NCBI RefSeq assembly: GCF_033807715.1
Contig: NC_084601.1
Coordinates: 2,055,001-2,119,000 of the forward strand
Source: Cololabis saira
Taxonomy: Eukaryota; Chordata; Actinopteri; Beloniformes; Belonidae
Reading direction: 5' to 3'
DNA length: 64,000 nt
The position numbers and the translations under genes are program-made. The notes under the pieces were generated by a model, which was not told the origin of the DNA, searched no databases, and saw nothing but the letters and a program-made list of their open reading frames with translations. Positions 1 through 12,323 of the stretch are shown piece by piece (within the stretch, counting starts at the first letter, position 1; the number at the start of each line of letters is the position of its first letter).

Positions 1-176
1 ACAGTACTAGAGAGGCTGACCAGGTGCTTCAGTCTGTTTAATAAAATGTGATGGTCTACTGTATCGAAGGCGGCGGTTAGATCCAGCAGAACCAAGACTG
101 TGAGTTTTTGGTTATCTAAATTGCACCTGATGTCATTTAAAATCTTTAAAAGTGCTGTCTCTGTACTGTGGATCAT
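1..176 (-). pseudogene. LINE reverse transcriptase fragment (palm region)
   Basis: Read on the minus strand, this stretch encodes a continuous piece of a non-LTR reverse transcriptase. It contains the palm signature LVLLDLTAAFDTVDHHIL, in which the first aspartate belongs to the catalytic A motif. It is preceded by residues (STETALLKILNDI) typical of fish L2/Rex1/CR1-type elements. The fragment runs off the window start and loses similarity near 176, so only about 58 codons are visible. No frameshift occurs within them. It is a truncated LINE copy and not a host gene; the clade is not settled. Confidence 0.75.
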
Positions 177-1017
177 CCTAAAACCACAGTACAGTCTTGT
201 GTATGATACGGGCCAGCCATCTTTTGCCGCTGACGGTCACTTTGTTTGAGGGGCATTCCTGACATGAATCAAGCTTTTGATTATTGTCCACCCCGAGCCC
301 AGGACCGTTCTGCTGGCCGCTACTGTTGCTGGGGCTAATGACGGACGCCCGGTGTTTGTCAGTGCCCACGGACTTCCTGATTTATTGTTTCACTCATGTC
401 ATACCTGCGGCCAATTCACAAGGTTTGCTCTATAAGCGATGTACCTATGGTGTTCTTCTGACAAGCATGCTGAAGCTTAAGAGCAGTGTGTACCTTGCAG
501 TGATTTCATAGTGTATTGTTTCCTGGAAAATGGTTTTACCTGATAGTCTGAAAAACTGGATTTTGTGTTAAAATAAACATGCAAACATGGTTGCTATGGA
601 GAGGAATGCAGCTAAATTGTAGCCACTCCATCAAAAGCTGATACAGAATGATACAGAAACCATGTTTTGTTGGTTGGGCTGTGTTTTGTCAGGGGGGAAA
701 TGTGTTTCATGGATTGTTGTTGGGGTTTCTGAAATCATGTTTTGTTGTGTTTTGCACTCAACGTTAACTAACTTATTCCCTTCCCTGCAGAATCAATTCT
801 AACCTCAGCAGGATTTTTTAGACACAGAAACTCATCCTCATCACGTCTTATCTATCGAGGTGAAAAACATCAATCATCTTCTGTGCGTTGGAGTGACTCA
901 CTGAGAAAATAAAGTCCACTAGAATGATACCCATATAGAGTCTATTCCAGTTTCCTCATTGTACCATGAGTTTGTTCCACTTCTTTGGGCTCAAGTTGCA
1001 TACACGGCAGTTTTGAC
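177..1017. other. intergenic sequence, no feature recognised
   Basis: No coding potential or familiar repeat was recognised here. The short open frames have no family resemblance. Confidence 0.5.
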
Positions 1018-1738
1018 TAAGGGTGCTTTCACTCCTGTCCCGTTTGGAGCAGTTGTTCCGAAACAGGGAGAGTCTCCCCCAAAGATCGATTCATTTGGTA
1101 TATGTGAACACAGCAATCACGCTCGGATGCGGCACAAAAGAAGCGAGCTGAGATCTCCTAGGAGAGGTGGTCTCGGCTCGCTTCCATTCCAGACCTGGAG
1201 CGGTGCGTTTTTTTTATTTGGAGTGAGAACATAATCCACACAGCAACCGACACGACTCCATTCATTGTGTTTGTGCGACCGCGGCGCAAGGAGAAGAGTC
1301 GGTGCAGCCTCCACCATCTTCTCTTCTATTGGACGTGCTGAGATGTTGTCACGGCGCGGCATGGTGAAATTAAAAAATGTTCAATTTGGGCAAGGTTTGC
1401 GCAGCGCAAACGCCGCGGCAGGCGGCCTCTCGCCCGCAGAGCGGTCCGCTCTGCGCCGGCAGCACATAAATGAATGGGATCACCGACGGCGGTCTGCGCT
1501 TTGCACCCTCTCTGTGAAAGGAGCTTGTTGTTTTTCCCGGGGTACGGAAGAGGAAACTCCTTCCGCGTTCATTTCTGACCAATCAGAGAACAGTTGGTTT
1601 GCGCATGTTATTTGTTAACAGCTTTGAACCGCTACAGACGGTTGCCTTGTGAACACAAATGAAAAACGAAACAACTGTATTGATTTAGCCCCTGAATCGG
1701 AACAAAACAAACGGGCCACAGGTGTGAAAGCACCCTAA
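1018..1738. mobile_element. MITE with GGGTGCTTTCAC terminal inverted repeats, TAA-flanked
   Basis: The left end GGGTGCTTTCACTCCTGTC at 1021 is matched in inverted orientation by the right end, which finishes GGTGTGAAAGCACCC at 1735. Both sides are flanked by TAA, at 1018-1020 and 1736-1738. A 3-bp TWA duplication with G-rich ends fits the PIF/Harbinger superfamily, although IS4EU-like families look similar. The interior is GC-rich and encodes no transposase, so the copy is non-autonomous. The open frames at 1117-1618 lie wholly inside it and are not genes. Confidence 0.7.
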
Positions 1739-2384
1739 ATTGTATTTGTTGGGGTGCAGTTTTTTCCTGAACATTAAGCATATGAGTGAAGGCACACAAT
1801 ACAATATTGTGCATATTTTTCTAACCTATATTTGACAACGACTGCCACATGAATTATTCCTTACATTTCTATCAGAAAACAGGCATATTTTCATGATTTT
1901 TGCCGATGCATTTTGCAGCAAAGCTTATTATATTATACAGACTTAGTGAGTCCGTAAAATCAGGGTTGGTGATTTCTGGATGACATCATGGATTACAAAA
2001 CACAATGGGGGAAGCATTAGCCACATGACCCATAGGTCTTCGGAAGTGTTGTTTTCAGGCCTAATCTTTTATGTACTGCACGCAGCCATGTTGCCCGGGA
2101 TCATGGCTGCGTGCTGGGAAAAACGCGTCCAATGTATGTCAATTAAAGTTAGCTGTGGTGAGCAGCTCCTTTAATTGATGCTCACCAGCAGATGTTTACA
2201 ATAAAATATCCTGTTTTAGAAGTCGGTTTGCTGGCAAAATCAGAAATTATTGCTGTATTTAGTTGATGTTATACTATACTTAGCTTCGTGGCATAATGAT
2301 GACAGGTGAGGAAGTGATAATGGCTAGCTATTGCCTAAACTGAATGGTAATCGAAAGCCTAAACCCCATTTCAGAAATAAATGT
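1739..2384. other. intergenic sequence with a 13-bp-arm hairpin at 2078-2114
   Basis: No gene is seen. The one structured element is a perfect inverted repeat: arm GCACGCAGCCATG at 2078-2090 pairs with 2102-2114 across an 11-nt loop. Confidence 0.5.
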
Positions 2385-2510
2385 ATTGCTTTAGACCCTG
2401 TGCTTGACTGGTGACCTGTCCAGGGTGAACCCCTGCCGCTCGCCTGTAATGAGCTGGGATAGGCTCCAGCAGACCCCCGTGACCCTGCAAAGTATGAAGT
2501 GGGTAAACAA
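2385..2510 (+). mobile_element. LINE/SINE 3' tail fragment
   Basis: This matches the widespread teleost 3' tail that reads 'gacctgtccagggtgaacccc ... gggataggctccagc' (discontinuous). It runs directly into an ATGG repeat, the usual end of such copies. Only the tail is present. The same tail occurs in reverse orientation at 28553-28660. Confidence 0.65.
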
Positions 2511-2569
2511 GATGGATGGATGGATGGATGGATGGATGGATGGATGGATGGATGGATGGATGGATGGAT
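2511..2569. repeat. (GATG)n / (ATGG)n microsatellite
   Basis: About 14 uninterrupted copies of GATG follow directly on the retroposon tail, consistent with expansion of the element's own 3' end. Confidence 0.9.
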
Positions 2570-2734
2570 ATATTACTTATATAAATACACCTGACATGGT
2601 ACGAAAAAAATAAATAAAAAAAACACCCCCCTCAGATTTTTCATAGATCCACCCATCTTCTTCCGCTTATCCGTTACCGGGTCGCGGGGGCAGCAGCCTC
2701 CGCAGGGATGCCCAGACTTCCTTCACCCCAGACA

Positions 2735-2825
2735 CTTCCTCCAGCTCTTCCTCCATCTCTTCCTCCATCTCTTCCTCCAGCTCTTCCTCCAGCTCTTCCT
2801 CCAGCTCTTCCCCCAGCTCTTCCGA
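2735..2825. repeat. 12-bp tandem repeat within the LINE
   Basis: Units of the type CTCTTCCTCCAG repeat about seven times. On the LINE coding strand this is an in-frame Glu/Leu-rich run (EELE). The equivalent region of the LINE at 41643-43496 is expanded too. Confidence 0.85.
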
Positions 2826-2898
2826 GGGGAGTCCGAGGCGTTCCCAGGCCAGCCCAGCGTGTCCTGGGTTTTCCCCGGGGTCTCCTCCGGTGGGAAAT

Positions 2899-3218
2899 GC
2901 CTGGAACACCTCCCTAGGGAGGAGGGACATGCCTGGAACACCTCCCTAGGGAGGAGGGACATGCCTGGAACACCTCCCTAGGGAGGAGGGACATGCCTGG
3001 AACTCCTCCCTAGGGAGGAGGGACATGCCTGGAACTCCTCCCTAGGGAGGAGGGACATGCCTGGAACTCCTCCCTAGGGAGGAGGGACATGCCTGGAACT
3101 CCTCCCTAGGGAGGAGGGACATGCCTGGAACACCTCCCTAGGGAGGAGGGACATGCCTGGAACACCTCCCTAGGGAGGAGGGACATGCCTGGAACTCCTC
3201 CCTAGGGAGGCGTCCAGG
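2899..3218. repeat. 32-bp minisatellite inside the LINE, about ten units
   Basis: Units start at 2899, 2931, 2963 and so on every 32 bases to 3187. They differ only at one A/T position (AACACC or AACTCC). Each unit carries the perfect 14-bp palindrome CCTCCCTAGGGAGG. Since 32 is not a multiple of three, each added unit shifts the LINE frame. Confidence 0.95.
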
Positions 3219-3623
3219 AGGATCCGGTACAGATGCCAAAGCCACCTCAGCTGACTCAATGTGGAGGAGTAGCGGCTCGACTCCGAGCTCCTCCCGGGTG
3301 ACCGAACTCCTCACCCTATCTCTAAGGGAGCGTCCAGCCACCCTGCGGAGGAAACTCATCTCGGCCGCTTGTATCCGCGATCTCGTCCTTTCGGTCACTA
3401 CCCAAAGTTCATGACCATACGTGAGGGTAGGTGCGTAGATTGACCGGTAAATCGAGAGCTTCTCCTTTCGACTCAGCTCCTTCTTCGCCAAAACGGTCCG
3501 GTACACCGACCGCATAACTGCGGACGCTGCACCGATCCGTCTGTCAATCTCACGCTCCATCGTTCCTTCACTCGTGAACAAGATCCCGAGATACTTGAAC
3601 TCTTGCACCTATTTTTCATAGAT

Positions 3624-5321
3624 GTGAAATCAAACTTTTTTTTTTTTCTTTAACCAAGCTATAAATATGTTTGTTTCTGCCTTAAGGAGGGGACATTATT
3701 ACATGGGAGTCAAAGGAGAATGACTCAATACTGCAGCCAGCCTCCAGTGGCCAGTGGAGGAACTGCAACACATTTTAGTTCTGCAGTTCTTTCGAGTGTG
3801 TTGATGTGAGCTAATACCTCCCTTGAGGCCCCCCCGAAGAAAACGCAGAAGCACGAGCACTGACCCTCTTGCTGTGATTGGCTGGAGCAATGTTTACAAT
3901 GGTTTAGGAAGGCAGGTTATCTCACAAATGTTCGTTTCCATTTTACAGAGTCAGAATTATGTATGAAGATAATTGTTTGTTTGCTTGTTTTGTTGTACAG
4001 TGAATGGGAAAGTAGTAGATGAGGAGATATTCAGTAAATGTGTTCGAAATTGTGTGGAATTGATTTAAGGAGCCACCAAATAAATGTAGAGCAGCATGTG
4101 AAAGTTTTACCACGGCTGTATTTCCATCACTTGAAAATAAATAAGCTGTATTTCCACGGCTGTATTTCCATCACTTGAAAATAAATAAGCACATGCATGT
4201 ATGATCAAGCTGCCAAACATTTACTAGCCGTTTTTCCGCGAGTGGAGGCCTTTCGCCTCCCATCTTCGACTCGTCCGCCATGCACACAAGATCTTTCTAA
4301 TTAAAAAAGCTTGTAGTGAGTGTGCTGATTATCTGGAGAGTGACTTGCTTGGTGTTTATAACCTTGGCAAATCAAAGGAAACCTCTGTGACCTCACATGT
4401 TTGGTCATGTACGAGCACACACTCTCATATCCAGGGACACACATGCATGTGCAAGCACTCGGTGTCCGTACTGTAATTATGCAGATGGAGCGAAAATAAG
4501 TGGCCAGCAAGCAACACTTTAATTTGAATTCCTCCTTTCACCCTCCATGTTGCACTAATAGTTCCATTCACAGTAATTTGTTCCGCTTGAGGCAATGACT
4601 CACAACAAAGGCATTTGGATGTAAAACAAATGTACAACACAAGCACACGCCCTCCAGCCCCCCCACCCCCCCTCCTGAATTCTTTACACATTTAGCCCCT
4701 TCCTTACACTTACCTCAGCTGTATTTCCACCTCCAACTCTTCTACTCTATCAACCTTACAGCTTTTGGCTGCAGAAAGTGTTGAATTATGGCGTGTCACA
4801 GTTTTAAGTACTCTAGTATAAAATGAGAGCAGAAAAACCATAAGACGTCGAATGAGGCAGGCAGGCAGGCCATGCTCTGCTTTGCCAACCATTTACTACC
4901 CAGTGCGGCAATATCATGACACAGTGTACACTTGGGGCACATGACACCATATATACCTAGCAGATATTTATGAGGGATATATTGTTTCTCATTATGCACA
5001 CATTAAATCATTGGTTGAAATATTGGACCAATGCTCGTTAATTCTTTTTTTTCATTTTTTCATCGGTGTGATTCCACCCTGCAACCTTGCAAGAATTCCT
5101 GTTTATGTGCTCATTACTACAATGACTTGGAAGTTGTTCTAACTTCTAACTGCAATTGATTATAGCCTTGTTTTGACTCAAGTAGATGCAGTATGGTTTG
5201 CTGGTTACCTATTAACAAAGGGGTCATATGTGGCTCTTTTTTGCTGCTAAGTCTTTTATGACACTTCTGGTTCCCATCTTTGACTACCTGAGAAGACATC
5301 CCTTGTAATTCCATTCAATTT
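3624..5321. other. intergenic sequence, no gene recognised
   Basis: No supported gene or transposon is seen. A 32-bp block (GGCTGTATTTCCATCACTTG and following) occurs twice, with a short spacer, between 4112 and 4192. The rest has only short unrelated open frames. Confidence 0.45.
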
Positions 5322-5626
5322 TAAATACATTTTTAATCCCCGAAGGGAAAGTGATTTTTCATTACAGCCCATCCCAGAGAGAACAAATAACATAGGACAT
5401 AGGACACAGATTGGTGCCTGAGGCATTGCAGCCAGGGGTCAGCGCTGCCCTCTCATTAGATAAGAAAAAGGATGACACTAGGGAAATGGAGGGGAATAAA
5501 GAGGCCTCCAACCCTGTGTCCTGTAGGAACAGGGTGCAAGAAAAAAACAACCCACCTCAGCATGAAGAGCAACATCACCAGGGAACAACATACAGGGGGC
5601 AGCAAAGGCGTTGAGTAGCGGGAGGT
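5322..5626 (-). mobile_element. LINE 3' end fragment, antisense (candidate)
   Basis: The stretch starts with a motif typical of antisense teleost LINE 3' ends (TTTTTAATCCCCGAAGGGAA). The following low-coding sequence resembles LINE 3' UTR seen in other fish. No target duplication was found, so the limits are approximate. Confidence 0.45.
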
Positions 5627-6300
5627 GTGGGGTGGGAGTCTAGTGGCTAAAGACGTGGGCTTGGGTCTGGAGGACCCAGGTAGCCCCGGAATGGCAACCA
5701 AGATGAAACCCCTTGGCTCCTTGAGCGAAGCCATCCATCCATCCGCTTATCCGTTCCCGGGTCGCGGGGGCAGCAGTCTCAGCAGAGATGTCCAGACTTC
5801 CTTCACCCCAGACAGTTCCTCCAGCTCTTCTGAGGGGAGTCCGAGACGTTCCCAGGCCAGCCGAGAGACATAGTCTCTCCAGTGTGTCCTGGAACACCTC
5901 CCTAGGGAGGCGTCCAGGAGGATCCGATACAGATGCCCAAGCCACCTCAGCTGACTCCTCTCAACGTGAAGGAGCAGCGGCTCGACTCCGAGCTCCTCCC
6001 GGGTGACCGAACTCCTCACCCTATATCTAAGGGAGCGTCCAGCCGCCCTGCGGAGGAAACTCATTTGGCCACTTGTATCCGCGATCTTGTCCTTTCGGTC
6101 ACTACCCAAAGTTCATGACCATAGGTGAGGGTAGGTGCGTAGATTGACCGGTAAATCGAGAGCTTCGCCTTTCGACTCAGCTCCTTCTTCACCACGACGG
6201 ACTGGTACATCGACCGCATAACTGACCGCATAACTTCACCGATCCGTCTGTCAATCTCCCGCTCCATCGTTCCCTGAGCAAGGCCCTAACCCTAATTGGT
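5627..6300 (+). mobile_element. tRNA-type SINE split by a LINE
   Basis: The left part, 5627-5730, looks like a tRNA-derived SINE head (GTCTAGTGGCTAAAGACGTG) that runs to a CTTGAGCGAAG segment. After the LINE at 5731-6273, a SINE-like segment resumes at 6274 with CTGAGCAAGGCCCTAACCC. The partly repeated TGAGC(G/A)AAG on both sides fits a mutated target duplication of the nested LINE. The pol III boxes are imperfect, so it is probably dead. Confidence 0.5.
5731..6273 (-). pseudogene. 5'-truncated RTE/Rex3-like LINE nested in a SINE
   Basis: The minus strand encodes the same LINE C-terminal region as 2649-3610: IYAPTLTYGHELWVVTERTR, then FLRRAAGRSLRYRVRSSVTR, then DYVSRLAWERLGLPSEE. It ends in a short CATC run, the complement of the GATG tail. 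Unlike the other two copies in this window, it has neither the 32-bp nor the 12-bp expansion and so shows the unexpanded arrangement. Frames change near 6060-6110 and there is a small duplication near 6215-6235 (two ACCGCATAACT blocks), so it is inactive. Confidence 0.75.
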
Positions 6301-9300
6301 GTGTTTTTTATTCTCTTTGTAAGTCGCGATGGATTGTTCTCAGCCAGCCTCAGTGTAAGATCTGGTTAGGCCGGGGCAGAGCATCTTGTTAGCATAACAT
6401 CCAGGGGAGATTTGAGATAAACCAGCTGTGCCAGAACCCAATTTCAATAACAGTAGTTTTGGGTCTGGCTTAAGTCTCTCTCTGGTACATCTTGGCGACT
6501 CCAAACAGCCGAATTTGTGGTCCATTTCCGCCAGCCGAGCTTACAACTCCTCCAAGGTCTTTTCCATCCCGCCAATGACTTCGAAAACCGCAGCTAGCCA
6601 GCGATTCTGTTTTAGAATCACATCCAGTTAGCCATTTTGCTCACACAGTGTCTGGGAGGGAGCGGTAGAAGAAAATCGTCCGCCTTCGCCGAGAGCATAA
6701 AGGGGAAAAAAAGAGGTAAAAATAATCCACATGGAGGTAATTTGATTTTTTTTCTCGCTAAAGCTCCTGGTTTCAACCAGAGGGGCTCCGGCAGGTTGTG
6801 TGTTCTCAGTTGATCTCGCTGCATACAGTAAATATCTCCGACATCAGCTGAACCTGTGAAAGTTTCATATTGATCAGGATAAAAAGATCTTTGTTAGTTC
6901 ACACAAACATCTCTGTTTTGATCACTCTTGCTAACCCTTGCTGATCTAAAACAACAGAACCTTCGTGTCGCGCAGGAACATGTCAGAACAAAGGTTAACC
7001 GCCACGTAGGTGTGAGTGAGTCAGTGCTCGCTCCACCGAGCACATTGTTGATCCTTGTACACTCATTTGGATCGTAGACTCACAGGACGAGACATTCAGG
7101 TTTCCAGAATAAGAGCGTTAAGCTATGATGTTTTGCTTTCTTTCTCACCCTTTCATGTTCTTCCATAAATATTTAACGGTTTTAGATTGTGAATAGGATT
7201 TGCATTTTGTCTAAATGTAAATCTTATTTCACACAACCCTTGACCCTGTAAAGCCTGACAAAGGAAATTACATGTTTTTAAAAAAAAATATTATAAATTG
7301 AAATTAAAACACCCCCAAATTTAGTGTTTAACAGGTTCCAAACAATACTTTTTCTATCACTATTAATATACTTGATAAGTTTATTTACTTTCAAGCGGTG
7401 CAGAGATCTCAGAAATTCATGTATTAAGTTTGATACATCCTGAACCCTTAAAGGGTTCAGTATTATGGCCAAACAAAGTGCAGCGACTGTACCTCTTATA
7501 ACAAATACCTATTTGTATGCTTCTCAAGCACATAATTTAAAATGTAGGCCTATTTTTAAATCAATTGTTTACAAAATAAAAGAACCAAGGTAGGCGTTAT
7601 TTTAATGCAGCCCTTCAGGCTCGTCAGTAAAGGAGTGATAGCATACTCTAATCCTATTTTAAATTTCAGGGATCCAGAATTAACAAAAGCCGCTTTATAT
7701 ACAGACAATAGATCGTAGCTTTAACAAACAAGGAACATATTTTCCGAGCATCAAATGCTTTTTTCCTTGTAAGCCACAAAACCCTCTTGCTGTATATTCA
7801 AGGCCAATGCCAGACCACTACTACAGGATAACCTATTCAGTTTTGTGTGCTTATTTTCTTTCCTAACAACATTTTTCGGCTGAAATGTTCCAAGCACAAA
7901 AGATAGGGGCACACTTATTTTACGCTAGCACTGGAAAAGATCAAACCCATCTGCCTGTACCACACTCATTTCTAATGAAGTGCTAAACAGAGATATTTCA
8001 AGATTTAAATGGGCACTAGACTTGTGCGTTGCCATCATGACGGCGCCTCTGCTGAGAATTCCTCGTAAATCTTCACTTTCTGACTGCTGACTGTAAATTT
8101 CTGTATATTTATTGGATTGGATGCCTTCAAATCTGATAAACAAGGACTCTACATTCCAGCATATTTGACTGAAGTTTCTCTTGTGGCTTTTATTGTGTGT
8201 GTGCGTGTGTGTGTGTCTCTCTCTCTTCTGAGCAACACAAACGCACTGAAATAGGAAAGCCGACCTGCTGTAATTAAAGTGTTGGTCTGAGGAGCTGGGT
8301 GTGATTCTCTCAGTCCTAATTTTCCAATATATTATGTTAAGTTATGATTGATCAAAAGAATTTGAATACAGATTTGGTGCTGAAAAAAAATAATGTAAAG
8401 CAACGTATGTGAAAACAAGCAGAATTTCATAGAGCTTTCTGAGTCCAAAGTTAAAGGAAACAAATAAAATAGACCCTGAGATGCATATATTGATCGGAAT
8501 ACAAAAATATTCAAAGAAACATGTTAATGGGGAAAAAAGGAAAGTAAAAAGGATAAAGGAGGGATATTGATTCTTTCATTATTTGTAGAGGAAGAAAACA
8601 GTCACTTATATCACTGCATAAATTAATTTATGCAGTAAAAAAAAAGAAAAAAAAACTGACCAGTGAACTGAATAACTGCCGTCACTTTGCTATGCAGTTT
8701 TCTCTTAGAAAACCTTCAGTGGAGGTATGGGAAATTTGTATTTGTTTCGCAAAAGTTGACACAATTTGCTGGAATAATGTTAGTGACACCTTTCAGTTAA
8801 AACACAACAGCGACATAATACAAATACTTAACCTTCTTAACCATGTCCTGTCACGGTTGCAGGTGGATTTCATACTCTTATCAGCGACTGAAAATTTTAA
8901 CCCGCTAGTTCAGGGACATCGTGTCAAATGAGAAAAATAATGAAATGCATGCTCTGATATTCAATCACAATTTGTTGGGGTTTTTTTTTTAGTCAAATTA
9001 GTCAAATGCTTTTTTGCTTATTTTCTTCAGGAGAACTGGCAACCTGCCGAACAGAACCACCTCTGTGTCTTCACTCATGATACACCAACTCGTCGTGGAA
9101 CTGACCATTATCAGATTTTCTTCACTTTTGATTATTTTTATGTCTCTCTCTGGTTTTTGCCGGCTCTGTACATCTTTTTACCCCTGCTATGTTACACCGC
9201 ATTATTGTAGAATGAAAAGATAGAACGCGACAGCTCTTTGTGGGCTTTTTTTTTTGTTTTTTTTTTCCTTTTATGTTTTGTTTTATGAAGTTGAGACATA

Positions 9301-10348
9301 TTGCTGTGTTGCCATGGTAACCTGTTTGGCTCATGAAAGTGAAACAAATGGACTCACGATGTAATCTCTGCTGTGGAATGTCAAAGCATGGCTTTGGCTG
9401 TTATTTGATTATTTGTTTCATGCACCGAGCACGCTGGCTAGTTGATGTTACCCACCGCAACACAAAACAACCCACATCTGACGAGTGGCGGGTAGTAATT
9501 TCCCATGCTGCACTGCCCGCGTCCAAGCAGCGTGATGTGAAGTGAGGCAGAGATAAACATTAGGAAGCCTGCTAACTCTGCTCTCAACCGCTTCTGTCAT
9601 ATCACAATGTCCTGCAAACCTGAATGGCTCTGACATCTTTTCAAGCATAGATGACCCCCGAACAAAGCAGCAGTCACTTCAGACCCCCAAACACACTTTC
9701 AAGGAAAGACGCTTTAGTCATCTAAAGAAACCTCTTTTCATTCAGTTTTGATCGTTTCAGCTGAATATTGTCTGTAAATGGTTTTCAGTGTTTTGGTTTG
9801 CCGAAGAGGGAACACAATATGTGTGACAAATGGGCCGACGGGATGACACGTCTCTCACACAACACCAAGAGAAATGATGATGATCATCAGCTGTTATTAT
9901 GTTCGGCTCTGGATGCAATTTGTCCTTATTTGCCATCACATGGGAACACTGGGAAAATGTCAGATCATTACTTCAAAGTCAATCATTGTGAACCGGTTTG
10001 TGACAAGAGGTTTGTCATTTATTGTTGGTTACACAAACTCTCTCTCTCTTGCACACACAGAAATACACACATATACACTGCCCTGTGTGATCAGACCCAC
10101 TTACTGGAGCTGCAGATGCCACACGGACGCCTTCGGCTTCAGTTTACTCTGTTTGTAGAAACCTGACATCCTTCAGAAAGCGACCATTTCAAACATCCAT
10201 GTCCAAAACTGAAACATGCAACTGCATGGTTTAACTTTGACTAGCAGCCAGCACCAGTAACTTTGGGCCAATCCCAATACACCCCTTACTTTCTACCACT
10301 ACCCCTAAAAATGAAGCCACACATTTTAGGGCACTTGTAATCTTCCCA
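6301..10348. other. long intergenic stretch, no gene recognised
   Basis: No family-recognisable coding sequence was found. A short (GT)n then (CT)n run sits at 8195-8226. Sequence at 6340-6830 has a moderately open minus frame of transposon-like composition that I cannot identify. At 10263-10330 a degenerate version of the CCCAATACACCCCTTAC end motif precedes the long-TIR element. The 132-codon frame at 9768-10166 has no recognised similarity. Confidence 0.45.
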
Positions 10349-10666
10349 GGGCCCAGTCCCAATACTCCCACTACTCCTACTTTTCAGCACCACCCCTAAA
10401 TTTTGCTTGCTACGTCACTGCGTGGTTTACATTCGGGTACGTAAGTGACTGCGTAGTTACGTTTGCACATACGTATCATACGTCACACCATATCAGGAAT
10501 CCCAGAGCTAAAAGCTGTTTTAATTTCAGCTGTAGCGCTGTTAATATGCCCCTTTATTAGGGCCCGAGCACTTGCAGTGCGAAGGCCCTATTGTATTTGC
10601 AGGAATTTTTATTATTATTAGGGCCCGAGCACTTGCAGTGCGAAGGCCCTATTGTATTTGCAGGAA

Positions 10667-10701
<35 letters not shown>

Positions 10702-12323
10702 TTCCTGACAAAAGGAAGGCCTTTTTGCCCCCCTAAACGTGCCCAAAAAGTCACCAAATTTTGCACCCAAGTCAGGCCTGGCGAAAAATTTGATATTTAA
10801 TGGTTTGCATTAATGGGCGTGGCAAAATGGCTCAACAGCGCCCCCTTGAAAACTTTGTGCCTCAAGCCCCACGATACGGTTTGACGTACATGCACGAAAA
10901 TCGGTACACACCTGTATCATGGCGCAACTGAAAGAAAAGTCTCTTGGCGTCATGCCCGAAACCAAACAGGAAGTCGGCCATTTTGAATTAGTCGTGTCAT
11001 TTTGGCGAAATTTATGCCATTCCTTCGAAAGTTAATTCAGCCCGAACCGTAACGCGCACCCAGGTGTGTTATACATCAAAATGTGCGTCTCCATCCTGCG
11101 ACAACACGTATTACTTTTCTCTTTCAAAAACGTTACCGTGGCGACGCTAGACGCCAAAAAGCGCGCCCACCCTTCATCTGATTGGTTCGACAGAAAAAAC
11201 TTTGTGCCTCAAGCCCCATAATACGGTGTGACGTACATGAAGGAAAATCGGTACACACCTGTATCATGTCACAACTTAAAGAAAAGTCTCTTGGCACCAT
11301 GGCCTAAACCGAACAGGAAGTCGGCCATTTTGAACATTCTGAATTAATTGCGTAATTTTGGAGCAATATATGCCATTCCTTCGAGAGTTAATTCAGCCCG
11401 AACCGTATCGTGAACCCAGATGTGTTATACATCAAAATGTGCGTCTCCATCCTGCGACTACACGCATTACTTTTCTCTTTCGAAAGTGTTACCGTGGCGA
11501 CGCTAGACGCCAACAAGCGCACCCCCCCTTCATCTGATTGGTCCATATTTGATAGTTCCCCAAAAGGCACCAAATTTGGCATGCAAGCCAGGCCTGGCGA
11601 TAAATTTGATATTTCATGGTTTGCATTAATGGGCGTGGCAAAATGGCTCAACAGCGCCCCCCGGAAAACTTTGTGCCTCAAGCCCCACAATACGGTTTGA
11701 CGTACATGCACGAAAATCGCTACACACCTGTATCATGGCACAACTTAAAGAAAAGTCTCTTGGCGCCATGGCCGAAACCGAACAGGATGTCGGCCATTTT
11801 GAATAAATTGTGTCATTTTGGAGAAATTTATGCCATTCCTTCGGCAGTTAATTCAGCCCGAACCGTAACGTGCACCTAGGTGTGTTATACATCAAAATGT
11901 GCGTCTCCATCCTGCAACACCACGCATTACTTTTCTCTTTCAAAAGCGTTACCGTGGCGACGCTAGACGCCAAAAGGCGCGCCCCCCCTTCATGTGATTG
12001 GTCCATATTTGATAGTTCTCCAAAAGTCACCAAATTTTGCATGCAAGCCAGATTTGGCGATAAATTTGATATTTCATGGTTTGCATTAATGGGCGTGGCT
12101 AACGGTTCAACAGCGCCCCCTAGAATACTTTTCTCTGCCATAACTTTTGAATGGTTTGACATAGAGAGTTGTGGGTTGTGTCATGGGACTCTGTAATGAG
12201 TCCTTAAGCTTCGTTGGCTTTAATAAGCCCCGCCCCTTCTTCTGATTGGTTGTCCCGATTTTCTGCTATAACTTTGGAATGGTTTGACATAGAGAGTCCC
12301 GCTTCCTAATTCAAACGTCTGCC

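Larger units (their letters stand above)
2649..3610 (-). pseudogene. 5'-truncated RTE/Rex3-like LINE, C-terminal end of ORF2
   Basis: On the minus strand this encodes the region downstream of the reverse transcriptase. Recognisable blocks are EFKYLGILFTSEGTMEREID, YAPTLTYGHELWVVTERTR and EMSFLRRVAGRSLRDRVRSS. These are familiar from a very common teleost RTE-type LINE, and the CATC/GATG-type tail is consistent with Rex3. A 13-bp direct repeat, ATTTTTCATAGAT, flanks the copy at 2636-2648 and 3611-3623, so both ends are defined and the 5' end is a normal truncation. The reading frame is disrupted by internal 32-bp and 12-bp tandem expansions. The reverse transcriptase catalytic core is absent, so it is a dead copy. 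The RTE assignment is likely; the exact subfamily is uncertain. Confidence 0.8.

Noticed and set aside
1117..1618. Overlapping open frames of 70-117 codons
   Set aside because: They lie entirely inside a TAA-flanked MITE and have no family resemblance.
9768..10166. 132-codon frame as a candidate gene
   Set aside because: No recognised domain, overlapping frame of similar length, and no splice or promoter context.
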